Origin: a virus
DNA length: 32,747 nt
IMG/VR virus record: IMGVR_UViG_3300048836_000092
Coordinates: 1-32,747 of that record
Reading direction: 5' to 3' (one strand)
Both the position numbers and the translations under genes were made by a program. Shown one piece after another: positions 15,144-22,554 of the stretch; the first letter of the stretch is position 1; the number at the start of each line of letters is the position of its first letter. Below the pieces are notes generated by a model that saw only the letters and a program-made list of their open reading frames with translations, was not told the origin of the DNA and made no database searches.

Positions 15144-15148
15144 ATTGA

Positions 15149-15745
15149 TTACGCCTTTTCGACGACCTTTAATATTTCGGCTAACTTATCCTTACCCATC
15201 ACTAGCCCGCCTTCTATTTTGGTGATCTTGGCGTCGTTTCTAAGAACCCTAGTAATAATGGTGCTTTTCTTGAAGTTTGGATTAAATAGCACGTAGTCTA
15301 CCCACTGGCGACCAGTAACCAGCATTTGCATTTGCATTTGCCAATCATGGGCGGGGTCGATATTGCTGTCGAATATGAATTTAACGAAGTTAGAATCGTC
15401 TTTACATTTGATCTCTAGTAAGCCGTCTTCGCCGACTAAACCGTCTGGGCTACACCCGACCTTTTCGTCTAACTCCACGAATCCTACTTGTGTAACGATT
15501 ACACCTTTTTCTAGTTCGTATGAGTTGCGGGCCAGGGCTTCTAGCAAGTTGCCGCGTTCCATATCGGCATTACTGTACTGGTCTTTCATTTGACCAGTCA
15601 TTACCTCGGCCGCTTTTTTATAGACCAGGGTTTCTAATCCCTTGCCATTACTAGCGATTGCCTGGGCGTCGCTGGCTGTGAACTTGCCTAATCGAACCTG
15701 TAACCATTCGGGCGTACCCTGTTTTAATTCGTTATAGATTTTCAT
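15149..15745 (-). CDS. YqaJ-like recombination exonuclease
   Basis: 198 aa, the usual size for lambda-exonuclease/YqaJ-type enzymes. The N-terminal QGTPEWLQVRLGKFTAS is diagnostic. The PD-(D/E)xK nuclease core is visible as GCSPDGL (Asp101) and LLEIKCK (Glu111, Lys113), preceded by the helix with ERGNLLE. It resects one strand of duplex DNA so that the annealing protein can load. Its ATG overlaps the stop of the ERF-type gene (ATGA), fitting a two-component recombinase. Confidence 0.92.
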   Translation of the reverse strand: MKIYNELKQGTPEWLQVRLGKFTASDAQAIASNGKGLETLVYKKAAEVMTGQMKDQYSNADMERGNLLEALARNSYELEKGVIVTQVGFVELDEKVGCSPDGLVGEDGLLEIKCKDDSNFVKFIFDSNIDPAHDWQMQMQMLVTGRQWVDYVLFNPNFKKSTIITRVLRNDAKITKIEGGLVMGKDKLAEILKVVEKA

Positions 15746-16500
15746 TGTGTTTTTTCCTTAGTCAATTCGTCTTTTTTAGTAGTGTAGTGCTTTAACAATG
15801 CCTGATTTTTGTTAAAACCTTTTCGCTGTCTGATTGATTGGCAGATGGTATTAAGCTGTTCTAACTCGGTAGCTTCTTTAATTGCGTCGAGGTCGCGGGG
15901 GTCTAATTCTTCTTCTGGTTTTATTTCTGGGGTGGTCTTTTTACCCTGGCTATCGACGGTATCTTTAACACTTATTTCGTATGCAATTTCGAATAATGCA
16001 CGTCGCATATAGGTAGTAGTACCCTTTAGAATCTGTATTTTTTGGGCGTCTTCCATTTCGTAGCCCTGTACTGGTAGCGTCCACTCTAGTACTTCTTCTG
16101 GTTTGTCGGCGTTGGTAATTTTTAACACGGCTTCGCTATCGTCCATATTAAAATGTGTGAATAATCCGTATTCTGAATTAAGTTTATTTATTTGGGGCAA
16201 GTAGTCGGGAAGCTCTAAGTAACTGAATCCCTTGTCTTCGTTTCGACTGCTTCGCTGTATATCTAGCTCGGCTACTTCTTTACGAATGGTTTGTAGTTTT
16301 TGGTAGATGTTCATGTTCCTAACTTCTGCCTCTGGCTTTATTTGTTGAATTTCTTTAACCATTTTTTTAGCCTTTGGCACTATTTTTAGGTGGGGTTTTG
16401 GCAGTTTGTCGAATGTCCCGACTTGTTGGTATACTTCGGCGTCTTCTTCGTGGCTTTCCACTTCTTTACTTTGTTTGGTTGGTCTGTTGTATTTTCCCAT
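15742..16500 (-). CDS. ERF-family single-strand annealing protein
   Basis: 252 aa. The ERF core starts at about residue 63: MNIYQKLQTIRKEVAELDI, then FSYLELPDYLPQINKLNSEYGLF and the closing YMRRALFEIAYEI (about 164-177). ERF proteins anneal complementary single strands and work with a 5'-3' exonuclease, which follows here with a 4-nt overlap. The N-terminal 60 residues are charged and variable; the C-terminal 70 are helical. It is the first gene of operator promoter 3, with the ATG 8 nt after the -10 box. Confidence 0.85.
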   Translation of the reverse strand: MGKYNRPTKQSKEVESHEEDAEVYQQVGTFDKLPKPHLKIVPKAKKMVKEIQQIKPEAEVRNMNIYQKLQTIRKEVAELDIQRSSRNEDKGFSYLELPDYLPQINKLNSEYGLFTHFNMDDSEAVLKITNADKPEEVLEWTLPVQGYEMEDAQKIQILKGTTTYMRRALFEIAYEISVKDTVDSQGKKTTPEIKPEEELDPRDLDAIKEATELEQLNTICQSIRQRKGFNKNQALLKHYTTKKDELTKEKTQ

Positions 16501-16543
16501 ATGTTTTTATATTAGTTTATATAACCCACCGTGTCAAGGGGGT
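16501..16543 (-). promoter_or_regulatory. Operator-type leaderless promoter 3 (recombination operon)
   Basis: Minus strand: TTGACA (16532-16537), 17-nt spacer beginning CGGTGGGT, TAATAT (16509-16514), 8 nt, ATG of the ERF-type gene. The repeat ACCCAC (16524-16529) / GGGGGT (16538-16543) has one mismatch. Confidence 0.85.
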
Positions 16544-16545
16544 AA

Positions 16546-16647
16546 TTACCAGAGGTGGGCTAAATTTAGTATATCTGCTTGAAAGAGAAATAATATTACA
16601 AAAAATGATAAACCGATTAACCATAGTAGTAATTGAGTTATCCCCAT
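16546..16647 (-). CDS. Possible 33-aa membrane peptide
   Basis: An ORF starting MGITQLLLWLIGLSFFVILF encodes one hydrophobic helix and a short polar end. It fills the gap between the 117-aa membrane protein and promoter 3. No Shine-Dalgarno is visible. The amphipathic/hydrophobic quality and fit in the gap favour real coding, but chance is possible at this length. Confidence 0.4.
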   Translation of the reverse strand: MGITQLLLWLIGLSFFVILFLFQADILNLAHLW

Positions 16648-16676
16648 ATGTGTAGAACTTGTGTATAAACTTGCTT

Positions 16677-16700
16677 CTACCGCCAAGTAATTAGCGGTAG
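16677..16700. other. Hairpin after the 117-aa membrane gene
   Basis: CTACCGC (16677-16683) and GCGGTAG (16694-16700) form a perfect 7-bp stem with a 10-nt loop. No T-tract follows, so termination by this alone is doubtful. Confidence 0.4.
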
Positions 16701-16707
16701 TGGTAAA

Positions 16708-17061
16708 TTAATAACCTAGTTCTTTTAAGACCTGCTGGCGTTGGCTCGCTAGCGCCTCTATTTCGGTGTTTTTCTTAGGTATCTGCTCTGCTACTGCTTC
16801 CAGTGTACCTAGATCGTTATTAGATATTGCATAGTAACCAGCGCTACACAATTCCATAGATTCACCAGCTACGATAAAACCTTTATCGTCGATCTCTTTC
16901 AATCTGCGCCACGTGTCGCCGTTTTTCTCAACTTCGACAATCGTTTCGACTGGCACTTCTTTAATAACTTCCTTTTCGACTACTTGGGTTTTACCCGAAG
17001 CGCCGAAGCCAATACCGACCAATAGGATTACTGCGCCTATTCCGATTTGTTTAAGTGTCAT
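16708..17061 (-). CDS. Membrane-anchored coiled-coil protein
   Basis: 117 aa. Residues about 5-22 form a membrane helix or uncleaved signal (IGIGAVILLVGIGFGASG). A Val/Glu-rich segment (VVEKEVIKEVPVETIVEVEK) and a C-terminal helix follow. No catalytic motif, so the external part may be a spacer or binding module. It overlaps the preceding gene by 4 nt and contains CACGTG site 5. Confidence 0.65.
   Translation of the reverse strand: MTLKQIGIGAVILLVGIGFGASGKTQVVEKEVIKEVPVETIVEVEKNGDTWRRLKEIDDKGFIVAGESMELCSAGYYAISNNDLGTLEAVAEQIPKKNTEIEALASQRQQVLKELGY
16906..16919. repeat. CACGTG palindrome-like site, copy 5 of 5
   Basis: GCGCCACGTGTCGC in the 117-aa membrane gene. It is read in a different frame (GDTWRR) from the other four, so the sequence is conserved as DNA rather than as peptide. 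Confidence 0.75.
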
Positions 17062-17399
17062 AAATCCCCTTTCGTGGGTTTTTTAATTGTTAGATACTTA
17101 CTAAACGTCATTATCATATCTACCACCTGGGCGCTTGCCATGCCCCGAAACATCATAATAGCTTGACTCTGGTTTCGGTGTGACTCTGCCATACAGTCGG
17201 CCATTGTCTGCCAGGGAATCAATTTACTAAGTTTTCTGTTTTCCCTCGATACCTGTACGATGGTTTTATTAAAAAAGTACGCTTCTTTTTCCCATTGTGT
17301 CGCGGCGTAACTTCGCTTCCAGCCCGTAGTAAGCCCTAACCATGTCGTAGGTTCAAATAAAGGAATTGTTTTATAGATAATTTCTGGTGTATTTTTCAT
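17058..17399 (-). CDS. Hypothetical protein
   Basis: 113 aa, mostly helical with several Met and aromatic residues (WLGLTTGWKRSYAAT, QAIMMFRGMASAQVVDMIM). No domain recognised. The hydrophobic stretches are too short and broken for membrane helices. It follows the zinc-ribbon gene as TAATATATG and overlaps the next gene by 4 nt. Confidence 0.6.
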   Translation of the reverse strand: MKNTPEIIYKTIPLFEPTTWLGLTTGWKRSYAATQWEKEAYFFNKTIVQVSRENRKLSKLIPWQTMADCMAESHRNQSQAIMMFRGMASAQVVDMIMTFSKYLTIKKPTKGDL

Positions 17400-17402
17400 A
17401 TA

Positions 17403-17837
17403 TTAGGTACTCGCTAACTGCGTCGCTAAAAAGCTAAACATATCTTGATAGCTACCGCGCTTATTACTTTTAAGATCATGGTATCGACGGTTCACTACGT
17501 ACAAGTCAATCGTCCCATTAATCCGCCATTGATACTCTGTTAGGTACTTTACTGTATATTTTTCTTCTATTCTTTTTTTCATGTCCTGCCAGAACCTAGC
17601 TTCTTTTTCTGCTTTTCTGGCGTCGTTAGTGGCTTGTGCCTTTTGTCGCTTTGACTCTTTAGCCATTTCGATAGCGGCGCATTCGTCGCATAAATTAATA
17701 ACTTCGTCGTCACCTCTGAACCAGCTAACTTCCCAGGTAAAAGTAAACCCAGGCTTAAACTTTTTACACTCCGAACATAATTTATCGGTCTTGTACTTTT
17801 TCTTTTCTGCTAGATATGGGTATTTTTTATTACTCAT
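17403..17837 (-). CDS. Zinc-ribbon protein
   Basis: 144 aa from MSNKKYPYLA. Two Cys pairs, C21-x2-C24 and C50-x2-C53, make a treble-clef or ribbon zinc site. A long charged helix (about 55-95) and a mixed C-terminal domain follow. I prefer this start over an upstream in-frame ATG because it overlaps the previous stop as ATGA. Role unknown; nucleic-acid or protein binding is likely. Confidence 0.65.
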   Translation of the reverse strand: MSNKKYPYLAEKKKYKTDKLCSECKKFKPGFTFTWEVSWFRGDDEVINLCDECAAIEMAKESKRQKAQATNDARKAEKEARFWQDMKKRIEEKYTVKYLTEYQWRINGTIDLYVVNRRYHDLKSNKRGSYQDMFSFLATQLAST

Positions 17838-18100
17838 GTTTTGATAGTTTCGTAATCTACTAAGCAACTTAAAATATATAAAACTTTGTCTAGCCGTTCT
17901 TCTTCGAACCTAAGGTAATTAACCTTGCCAGGTGCGGGCATAATCCTAAGCGGCGAATTGTTATTTAATAGCACGTTGTTAATGTCTGTAATGATTTGGG
18001 CTATTTCAATGTTTCGGTAAATGGTTGGGTTAATTACTAACCCCGCCACCTGTGCCATATGTGCGCCCGACGTTACAAATTCTTCTAGTGTTAATTTCAT
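17834..18100 (-). CDS. Hypothetical protein
   Basis: 88 aa, helical with a short hydrophobic N-terminal half (GAHMAQVAGLVINPTIY) and a C-terminal helix (LDKVLYILSCLVDYETI). No domain recognised. It is placed 1 nt after the preceding stop and 4 nt into the next gene. Confidence 0.6.
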   Translation of the reverse strand: MKLTLEEFVTSGAHMAQVAGLVINPTIYRNIEIAQIITDINNVLLNNNSPLRIMPAPGKVNYLRFEEERLDKVLYILSCLVDYETIKT

Positions 18101-18101
18101 A

Positions 18102-18362
18102 TTACTTTTTCTCTTTTAATTTTCTGTACTCCATCTCGGCTAAATATTTACTTGTTTCGATACCAACTATTAAAATTTCCATGTCATTTGACACCTTACT
18201 AAACGCTTTTAGTTCTTGTATTAAATCGTCTACGCTTAGAAAAAGTACGCCGTCTTCGCTCATATAACACCTAGACCGCGGCGCTGTTTTAATCATGTCG
18301 TCAATTTCTCTAACTATTTGTGGGTTTAATATATAACCCTGTGGCTGTTTTTTGCTTTTCAT
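18102..18362 (-). CDS. Hypothetical protein
   Basis: 86 aa, one of a run of short genes. The mixed alpha/beta pattern includes VLFLSVDDLIQELKAF and MEILIVGIETS. No signature found. Tightly spaced with both neighbours. Confidence 0.6.
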   Translation of the reverse strand: MKSKKQPQGYILNPQIVREIDDMIKTAPRSRCYMSEDGVLFLSVDDLIQELKAFSKVSNDMEILIVGIETSKYLAEMEYRKLKEKK

Positions 18363-18363
18363 A

Positions 18364-18657
18364 TTATTTAACCATCTGATCTAGTACGTAATCTATGTCG
18401 AGTACTACGGCCTTGGGTTTTCTTGTAATAAATGTGCCTTCGGTATTTTTATAGCTTTGCCCTATCCAGTCTATGATTTCTTGACTGTTTTTAGGTAGCT
18501 TATTCACCTTCGCAAATTTAGCGAATAGCGTTAAAAGCGTTTTACAGTCTTGGTCGAACTTGGCTTTTTGCTCAGTTATTTGTGGTTTGCCGAAGAAGCC
18601 TTTAGGTTCGTATACCGTTATTGTTTTTTCCCGTAGTTTAATTACTTTGCTTGTCAT
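18364..18657 (-). CDS. Hypothetical protein
   Basis: 97 aa, basic N-terminal half (KVIKLREKTITVYEPKGFFG), then helical, ending VVLDIDYVLDQMVK. No domain recognised. One base separates its stop from the next start. Confidence 0.6.
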   Translation of the reverse strand: MTSKVIKLREKTITVYEPKGFFGKPQITEQKAKFDQDCKTLLTLFAKFAKVNKLPKNSQEIIDWIGQSYKNTEGTFITRKPKAVVLDIDYVLDQMVK

Positions 18658-18659
18658 AG

Positions 18660-18893
18660 TTACGCCTCGTTTTTAACCTTAATTTCTTTTACTAGGTCAA
18701 TTAACATCTGTGCAAACGAATAGTAGCCCGATAAATGAACCTTGCCGTATGAACACCACCAGTAATCGTCCTGCCCGCTTTTCGGGTCGTTCTTGCCTAT
18801 TGTTAATTCACCATCGCCGCTTTTAGGGCTTTGGTTTACTCCGTCTAAAAAGTCGATTGCTTTAGATAGTTCTTGTGCTTGCTCTATTGTCAT
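18660..18893 (-). CDS. Hypothetical protein
   Basis: 77 aa. The N-terminus is helical (IEQAQELSKAIDFLDGV), the middle Gly/Asp/Ser-rich, and WWCSYGKVHLSGYYSFAQML suggests a small compact fold. No family recognised. Confidence 0.6.
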   Translation of the reverse strand: MTIEQAQELSKAIDFLDGVNQSPKSGDGELTIGKNDPKSGQDDYWWCSYGKVHLSGYYSFAQMLIDLVKEIKVKNEA

Positions 18894-18894
18894 A

Positions 18895-19119
18895 TTATTT
18901 ATTTTCTTCTGGTTCGGTTTTTATTGTGTACGGCATACCTATAAAAATAGTGCGCTTGCCGTTTGTGTACTCAATCACTACTTTTTCTATACCTTCGGTT
19001 ACTCCCGCGTGAATGCGGGCTACGTCTGGCAGTCCCAAGACGTTAAATATTGCTGGCTGGTTGCCTGGCTGAAATACGACTACTTGTATAATTTTTTGTA
19101 GGTCTTTTTCGTTTGCCAT
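18895..19119 (-). CDS. Hypothetical protein
   Basis: 74 aa with a beta-rich pattern (LQKIIQVVVFQPGNQPAIF, then KVVIEYTNGKRTIFIG). No domain recognised. It lies 1 nt from each neighbour. Confidence 0.6.
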   Translation of the reverse strand: MANEKDLQKIIQVVVFQPGNQPAIFNVLGLPDVARIHAGVTEGIEKVVIEYTNGKRTIFIGMPYTIKTEPEENK

Positions 19120-19120
19120 A

Positions 19121-19615
19121 TTAGCCCTTCATCAATTCATCATAATTAAATTTATTGCCTAATGCTTCGTGGATTGTGACGTCTACCCCTGTTAGTCCGT
19201 AGGATTTAGAGTTAAATACTTTGGCGTGTGATCGTACCGTAATTTCACCTTCTACAAACTCCCGACCTAATTCGGTTAGCTTCCAGTATCCAGCGCGATT
19301 ACTTCCGTCGTCGCGTTGCTCTGGCTTTTCTTCTAGTAAGTCCCAGTATCTAAGTTTCGCGTTATCGCCGCTTTTAACTGGGAAGGGAATATCTAAGGTG
19401 TTTAGGTAGTCGTTCATGTGTACCCATTCTTGATCTGGGTTAGCTTCAAAATATCGGTATAGCAGAATTAGCGCGTACGCCATGCTTGAAGTAATCTTAC
19501 GCTTGTAGAGTTTGACGAACTGGGTGCAACATGGACACTCTATACCCTCGTTCCATTCGGCGCGTAAAACGTCTTTAGCTTCTTTTAGGGTTGCGGTGCT
19601 GGGTAGTGTTGTCAT
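19121..19615 (-). CDS. Zinc/winged-helix-like phage protein
   Basis: 164 aa. ECPCCTQFVKLYKRKI (residues 26-41) supplies a CxCC cluster. A winged-helix-like part follows: YALILLYRYFEANP, AKLRYWDLLEE and GYWKLTELGREFVEG, with the closing LGNKFNYDELMKG. I recognise this layout from small phage and prophage proteins of unknown role. DNA binding and a regulatory function are plausible. It overlaps the preceding gene by 4 nt. Confidence 0.7.
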   Translation of the reverse strand: MTTLPSTATLKEAKDVLRAEWNEGIECPCCTQFVKLYKRKITSSMAYALILLYRYFEANPDQEWVHMNDYLNTLDIPFPVKSGDNAKLRYWDLLEEKPEQRDDGSNRAGYWKLTELGREFVEGEITVRSHAKVFNSKSYGLTGVDVTIHEALGNKFNYDELMKG

Positions 19616-19827
19616 AAATCTATTTCCTCTGTAATGTACATTTCCCCGCTAATCATTATTAATTTTTTTGATTTTTTATCTTCTAGCGCAATATCTACAT
19701 AAACCCTATTACCTATAACAAATTTTCTTAAAAGTTTAGTTATTTCGTGCGTTGCCTCGCCCAGTTCTTTTTTTGATCTGTCGCAAGTAACTATTATGTG
19801 GTTTTTTTCTATCGTCTTAGTTATCAT
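19612..19827 (-). CDS. Hypothetical protein
   Basis: 71 aa, beta-rich and basic (KNHIIVTCDRSKKELGEATH, VYVDIALEDKKSKKLIMIS). The strand-helix-strand order suggests a small single-domain fold. No match. Stop and next start overlap as ATGA. Confidence 0.6.
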   Translation of the reverse strand: MITKTIEKNHIIVTCDRSKKELGEATHEITKLLRKFVIGNRVYVDIALEDKKSKKLIMISGEMYITEEIDL

Positions 19828-19829
19828 TT

Positions 19830-20063
19830 TTATTTTTCCCAGTCTGGGTTATTTTCCATTTCGGTAGTGACTTCGCTTTTTACATTTGGCGACAATGCCA
19901 TCATCAAGGCTAGGCAGGTTGCTAATACCGATTGTGTTCTACTAATATCTGTTTTTATGTCTATCTCTATTTTAATTTTTGTTTCTTTCGAAACGCCAGC
20001 ACCCCGCTTGTTCTTAATCATTTCTAAGGCTTCTGGTATTGTGTAGGTTTTTAGTTTCTTCAT
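19830..20063 (-). CDS. Hypothetical first gene of operator promoter 4
   Basis: 77 aa. The first 30 residues are basic (KKLKTYTIPEALEMIKNKRG). Then comes a beta strand with alternating Lys/Ile (TKIKIEIDIKTD) and a short hydrophobic helix (ATCLALMMALSP). The ATG lies 6 nt from the -10 box of an operator promoter, implying a leaderless mRNA. No family recognised. Confidence 0.65.
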   Translation of the reverse strand: MKKLKTYTIPEALEMIKNKRGAGVSKETKIKIEIDIKTDISRTQSVLATCLALMMALSPNVKSEVTTEMENNPDWEK

Positions 20064-20105
20064 AATTTAATAATACTAGGTGTTACCCACCGTGTCAAGT
20101 GGGTA
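20064..20105 (-). promoter_or_regulatory. Operator-type leaderless promoter 4
   Basis: Minus strand: TTGACA (20093-20098), 17-nt spacer beginning CGGTGGGT, TATTAT (20070-20075), 6 nt, ATG. Perfect 7-bp arms TACCCAC (20084-20090) and GTGGGTA (20099-20105) enclose the -35 box. TAAACTA lies directly upstream, as at promoter 5. Confidence 0.9.
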
Positions 20106-20107
20106 GT

Positions 20108-20323
20108 TTAGTCAAGTACGCCCCACGCTCTTAGTATTCCTTCGTGGTATGCCACTATGTCGGCAGGTAGTTTATTGCGTTGTTTATAGACGTGCATAGA
20201 TACTATTAACTGTTCGCCGACTGATTCGTCGCTTAGTGCCTGTTCTAATCGTTTGTCATTTGAGTACTTACCGTCGTGATTACATTCGTCACGTTTGCCG
20301 CGTATAAACTTTTCTTTTGCCAT
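20108..20323 (-). CDS. Hypothetical protein downstream of a terminator
   Basis: 71 aa, charged and helical (RLEQALSDESVGEQLIVSMH). No domain recognised. It is unusual in having a good Shine-Dalgarno (AAGGTGG, 6 nt before ATG) and no visible promoter of its own. It lies just after a strong hairpin with seven T's, so expression would depend on read-through from the ATPase operon. Confidence 0.65.
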   Translation of the reverse strand: MAKEKFIRGKRDECNHDGKYSNDKRLEQALSDESVGEQLIVSMHVYKQRNKLPADIVAYHEGILRAWGVLD

Positions 20324-20333
20324 TGTGCCACCT

Positions 20334-20407
20334 TAAAAAAATAGGGTGGCTGTGGATATAGCCCAGTGTTCGCACGTAGCTAAACCAGACTATCTACACA
20401 ACCACCC
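20334..20407 (-). terminator. Structured intrinsic terminator after the ATPase gene
   Basis: Minus strand: outer arms GGGTGG (20402-20407) and CCACCC (20344-20349), extended by TGTG/CACA, then TATTTTTTT. The inner part can form TAGC/GCTA and a GTG-CGAA-CAC mini-hairpin, making a branched structure. It ends the ATPase operon but precedes the 71-aa gene, so it may act as an attenuator. Confidence 0.8.
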
Positions 20408-20414
20408 CGTATTA

Positions 20415-21620
20415 TTACTTTTTGATTTGACCGTCTTCGATCAAAATACCGACCTGCCCGTTATCCTCGACCCTCTCAATCCAGACTTGATAGTCTTCGG
20501 TCTTAGCCATTTCTTTAATAACGGCCATGTTATCGCTGTCGAGTAATGAACCGTCCATAATTCGCATTACCCTTAGTTTTGGATTCATCGACATAGCGAT
20601 AGCCAGACTTATTTTTAACTGCTCGGCGCTAGACAACTGGGTAAACGGCATGGCGTTAAACGTCACACCCTCGGCGTCGATGTTCAAGCCGTCGATAGGT
20701 AGCTTTGCCGACGTGATTAATTCGTCTTTTTGCTTTAGTAGCGCATTCATTTCGTCGGTTAGCTGTTGTTGCTCTACTGCTTTGGCGTTAGCTTTTTCTT
20801 GCGCTTCTACGCATTCTTTAGCCTGTTCGTACCTGCGGTTCATTTCGCCCGCACTAGCTAACCGTTCTTCTAGCTTGGTCGTGTCTACCTTCTTATACTT
20901 TTTAAGTTTCGCCTCGGCTTCTTTTAATTCCGCCTTGTGCCTTTTAATTTCGGCTTCCATTCTGGCTAGTTCTTTTTTGCCAGTTTCTAAAAACGCTTCG
21001 CCGTCTTCGATTAGGCGGTTATTCTGCTCTGCTTCTCGCAACTCATTCGCCACCGCCACCGTGTCTACTGGGGCTTTTGGGGCGTTTTCAGGTATCGAGG
21101 TACTAGCGGCGTGACCCTGTGCCGTTTTTAACTCCCTACCTACGAAAGTGCGTAATTCGTACTTACTTCTATAAGCGTTTTGTAATGCCTCGACGTCTTT
21201 AGCTAAACCGAGTACGTCTAGTAATATGCTTCGCTGTTCGGCGGGCTTCATGTTGGCGAATGCCAGCGGGTCGAATGCAATACGGCCGACAATTTCGTCT
21301 AGTAAAGTTTGAGGGCTGGCGAATTTAGCACCTTCTTTACTTAGTACCTCTAGTCTAGTAGTTCCCTTTTCGGTGAAAGTTCGAATTACTTTATAGTCGC
21401 CTAAGTCTATTTCGATACGCGCGTCTTCTTGACCGTCACGTACTGGCTTTGGCGTGTTTTTCAAGGCGTCTTTACCGCCTAGTGCAAACAGTATTGAATC
21501 TAACACACTACTTTTACCCTGTCCATTTTTGCCACTAATTACGATAGTGTTATCGGTTGGCGTAATGTCTATGGCTTTAATTTTCTTGACGTTCTCCGCC
21601 TTTAGGTTAATTATTTTCAT
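20415..21620 (-). CDS. AAA/SMC-like ATPase (Rad50/RecF-like)
   Basis: 401 aa. The N-terminus has the RecF/Rad50-like IINLKAENVKKIKAIDI and a Walker A, GKNGQGKSS (residues 30-38), with SVLDSILFALGG after it. The middle (about 195-300) is a coiled coil rich in Glu/Lys/Ala. The C-terminus carries QLSSAEQLKISLAIAMS (signature-like) and MRIMDGSLLDSD in the Walker B region, a form I recall from phage ATPases near recombination genes. It probably bridges or processes DNA ends together with the ERF/YqaJ pair. Overlaps the preceding gene by 4 nt. Confidence 0.85.
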   Translation of the reverse strand: MKIINLKAENVKKIKAIDITPTDNTIVISGKNGQGKSSVLDSILFALGGKDALKNTPKPVRDGQEDARIEIDLGDYKVIRTFTEKGTTRLEVLSKEGAKFASPQTLLDEIVGRIAFDPLAFANMKPAEQRSILLDVLGLAKDVEALQNAYRSKYELRTFVGRELKTAQGHAASTSIPENAPKAPVDTVAVANELREAEQNNRLIEDGEAFLETGKKELARMEAEIKRHKAELKEAEAKLKKYKKVDTTKLEERLASAGEMNRRYEQAKECVEAQEKANAKAVEQQQLTDEMNALLKQKDELITSAKLPIDGLNIDAEGVTFNAMPFTQLSSAEQLKISLAIAMSMNPKLRVMRIMDGSLLDSDNMAVIKEMAKTEDYQVWIERVEDNGQVGILIEDGQIKK

Positions 21621-21913
21621 TGTGTACCCCCTTTATTAAAAAATTTACTAGCTTCGTGGATTTTTTCAGTTTCGCATTTATTCGTAGGATTGGCGCACAT
21701 AACATTAAGTACGCATGATTCGTAAAAGTTCCAGTCTTCGAACTCCGTACCGATAAAGCCTTCTTTTGCTCGGTTCGCGCCGTATAAACAACTTTCGTGC
21801 GTACCTTTGTCGATCTTAAATTCTCGTTCTCGATCACCCGTAACCATAAGTAAGCCCATTACAGCCAGTACCATAAATGTATATGTGGCTAAAAATATTA
21901 GTGCTTTATTCAT
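21617..21913 (-). CDS. Membrane-anchored or secreted Cys-containing protein
   Basis: 98 aa. Residues about 4-24 form a membrane helix or signal (LIFLATYTFMVLAVMGLLMV), followed by a polar domain with cysteines 42, 67, 73 and 80. These could form disulfides if outside the membrane. No signal-peptidase or lipobox motif is clear. Overlaps both neighbours by 4 nt. A superinfection or envelope role is possible but untested. Confidence 0.65.
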   Translation of the reverse strand: MNKALIFLATYTFMVLAVMGLLMVTGDREREFKIDKGTHESCLYGANRAKEGFIGTEFEDWNFYESCVLNVMCANPTNKCETEKIHEASKFFNKGGTQ

Positions 21914-22263
21914 AGTGCGACCTCGATTTCGGTTATCTTAAATGCTTCCCTGGCTTTTTTCTCTGCTTGCTCTGTAGCCTTTTCGTCGATCAAATAGTCT
22001 AGGTGGGCTAACTGTTTTTCTTGGTCGCCCTGCTCTAGTAATTCTTCTTCGTCGGCAATCTCATAAAGGGCGTTATACATTACCTGCCAAGGCTGGGTAT
22101 CTAGCCCTAGTGCGCGGTTACTTGGCTTTTTGGCGTCGTCCTCGGCTTCTTGCTTGTACTCGGCGATATACTCAACTTTTAACGTATCGGTGATTTCTTC
22201 TTGCTTTTCGAAAGTTAAATCATCGAATTGTATATTAAAGTGTTTGGCAGTTTGGCTAGTCAT
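21910..22263 (-). CDS. Hypothetical acidic protein
   Basis: 117 aa, strongly acidic and helical (EEQEITDTLK-type and YEIADEEELLEQGDQEKQLAHL segments). No domain recognised. Small acidic phage proteins are sometimes DNA mimics or host inhibitors; nothing here proves that. Confidence 0.6.
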   Translation of the reverse strand: MTSQTAKHFNIQFDDLTFEKQEEITDTLKVEYIAEYKQEAEDDAKKPSNRALGLDTQPWQVMYNALYEIADEEELLEQGDQEKQLAHLDYLIDEKATEQAEKKAREAFKITEIEVAL

Positions 22264-22264
22264 A

Positions 22265-22552
22265 TTAGTTAGGTTTCTTTTCGTTTTTAGGGTGTAATAA
22301 TTCTTCGTCTAGTAATGCGTTTTCCATGAGGCTAGCTATGCTGTGCTGGCTTACGTGTTCAAGTATTCCCCTGAACTTTTTAGAAACATTTATACAAGCC
22401 TCTAGGAACTGGGCGTAATGGCACTCGCTATCACTTCCTAGCGCGATTACCCGTACTTTGCCGTGTTCTGGTTGGTTATTGACCAAGACTATAGCGGTTT
22501 CTACACCGTGTTTTACTAATAGTCGTTCTAGGTCGGTTCTAAAGGTGTCCAT
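22265..22552 (-). CDS. Hypothetical protein
   Basis: 95 aa, alternating beta and helix (VETAIVLVNNQPEHGKVRVI, then FLEACINVSKKFRGILEHV). This resembles a compact alpha/beta fold, but no family is recognised. Confidence 0.6.
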   Translation of the reverse strand: MDTFRTDLERLLVKHGVETAIVLVNNQPEHGKVRVIALGSDSECHYAQFLEACINVSKKFRGILEHVSQHSIASLMENALLDEELLHPKNEKKPN

Positions 22553-22554
22553 AA

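Noticed and set aside
20344-20407. A tRNA-like cloverleaf
   Set aside because: The outer stem and inner hairpins recall a tRNA, but the T-loop and anticodon arm do not fit on either strand, and a T-tract follows directly. A terminator is the better reading.
20527-21114. 195-codon plus-strand frame opposite the ATPase
   Set aside because: It is the antisense of a coiled-coil coding region, Ser/Ala/Phe-rich, and the minus-strand gene has clear ATPase motifs.
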